From Thecamonas trahens ATCC 50062 (Eukaryota; Apusozoa; Apusomonadida; Apusomonadidae): a DNA stretch of 37,500 nt. Positions within the stretch are counted from its first letter, which is position 1; every line of letters begins with the position of its first letter. The DNA lies in the NCBI RefSeq assembly GCF_000142905.1, contig NW_013657675.1, positions 203,233-240,732 on the forward strand, read 5' to 3'. The notes under the pieces were generated by a model, which saw only the letters and a list, made by a program, of their open reading frames with translations, made no database searches and was not told the origin of the DNA. Positions 37,424-37,500 of the stretch are shown here, in pieces. A program made the position numbers and the translations under genes.

Positions 37424-37500
37424 GCGGGGCTTGCGGGGGAGAAGGCGTGCACGCGGGGAAGGGGGGGGTTGGAGTCGAATGGCGAATTTGGAGCGGGGCG
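37424..37500 (-). promoter_or_regulatory. Upstream region of the giant gene (window edge)
   Basis: The last 77 bp lie upstream of the giant gene's ATG. They are C-rich on its coding strand, with a run of nine G on the plus strand near 37461-37469, like other leaders in the window. No specific element is visible before the window ends. Confidence 0.3.

Noticed and set aside
1-37500. tRNA, rRNA, CRISPR or transposon signatures
   Set aside because: No T-loop/acceptor pairs, conserved rRNA blocks, regularly spaced palindromic repeats, terminal inverted repeats or transposase/reverse transcriptase motifs were found. The repeats present are microsatellites and in-gene tandem arrays.

Overview
The window looks like nuclear DNA of a GC-rich, gene-dense unicellular eukaryote with motile cilia. 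The evidence is spliceosomal GT-AG introns inside eukaryote-only genes (a casein kinase 2 alpha relative and a ZZ zinc-finger protein), a CCDC146/MBO2-type ciliary coiled-coil protein, a eukaryotic cytosolic aspartyl-tRNA synthetase, a TBC Rab-GAP, a PH-domain protein and an F-box/ankyrin protein. Strong G/C preference at third codon positions leaves long open frames on the opposite strand of most real genes. An apusomonad flagellate such as Thecamonas is my best guess for the organism; nothing in the window proves it.

Layout, left to right. 138-1347 (+) is a divergent CK2-alpha-like kinase with one 94-nt intron. 1647-4511 (+) is a 954-aa coiled-coil protein matching CCDC146/MBO2. 4612-5626 (+) is a ZZ zinc-finger plus DUF4476-like protein with one 157-nt intron. 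5656-6309 (-) is a small unknown coiled-coil protein. 6438-7718 (-) is a TBC-domain GAP with a B-box-like zinc cluster. 8303-10144 (-) is AspRS carrying an N-terminal WHEP domain. 10770-15101 (+) is a 1,443-aa zinc-motif/PH protein with a Glu/Pro/Val repeat region. 15125-16471 (-) is an unknown protein with a ubiquitin-like N-terminus. 16731-19388 (-) is an internally duplicated F-box/ankyrin protein. 19720-20664 (+) is an unknown acidic Ala-rich protein. 20493-22700 (-) is an ABC half-transporter-like protein whose 3' end overlaps its convergent neighbour by 172 nt. 22718-22912 (+) is a short E2F/DP-like fragment.

The right 14.5 kb (22921-37423, -) is filled by what I read as one enormous gene of about 4,830 codons. 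It has a signal peptide, thousands of residues of beta-rich modules resembling giant bacterial surface proteins, an RTX-like GGGND patch, a beta-helix-like region, 8-9 membrane segments and a cytosolic tail. The frame breaks twice (near 33.75-33.84 kb and at 23.51 kb), each time by the equivalent of one missing base. I favour assembly indels over introns or recoding, but the sequence alone cannot settle it.

Genes are packed tightly. Three convergent pairs are separated by 29 or 23 bp or overlap outright. There is no sign of operons; the neighbours do not form a single pathway. The region most worth follow-up is the giant membrane protein, followed by WHEP-AspRS and the duplicated F-box/ankyrin gene.
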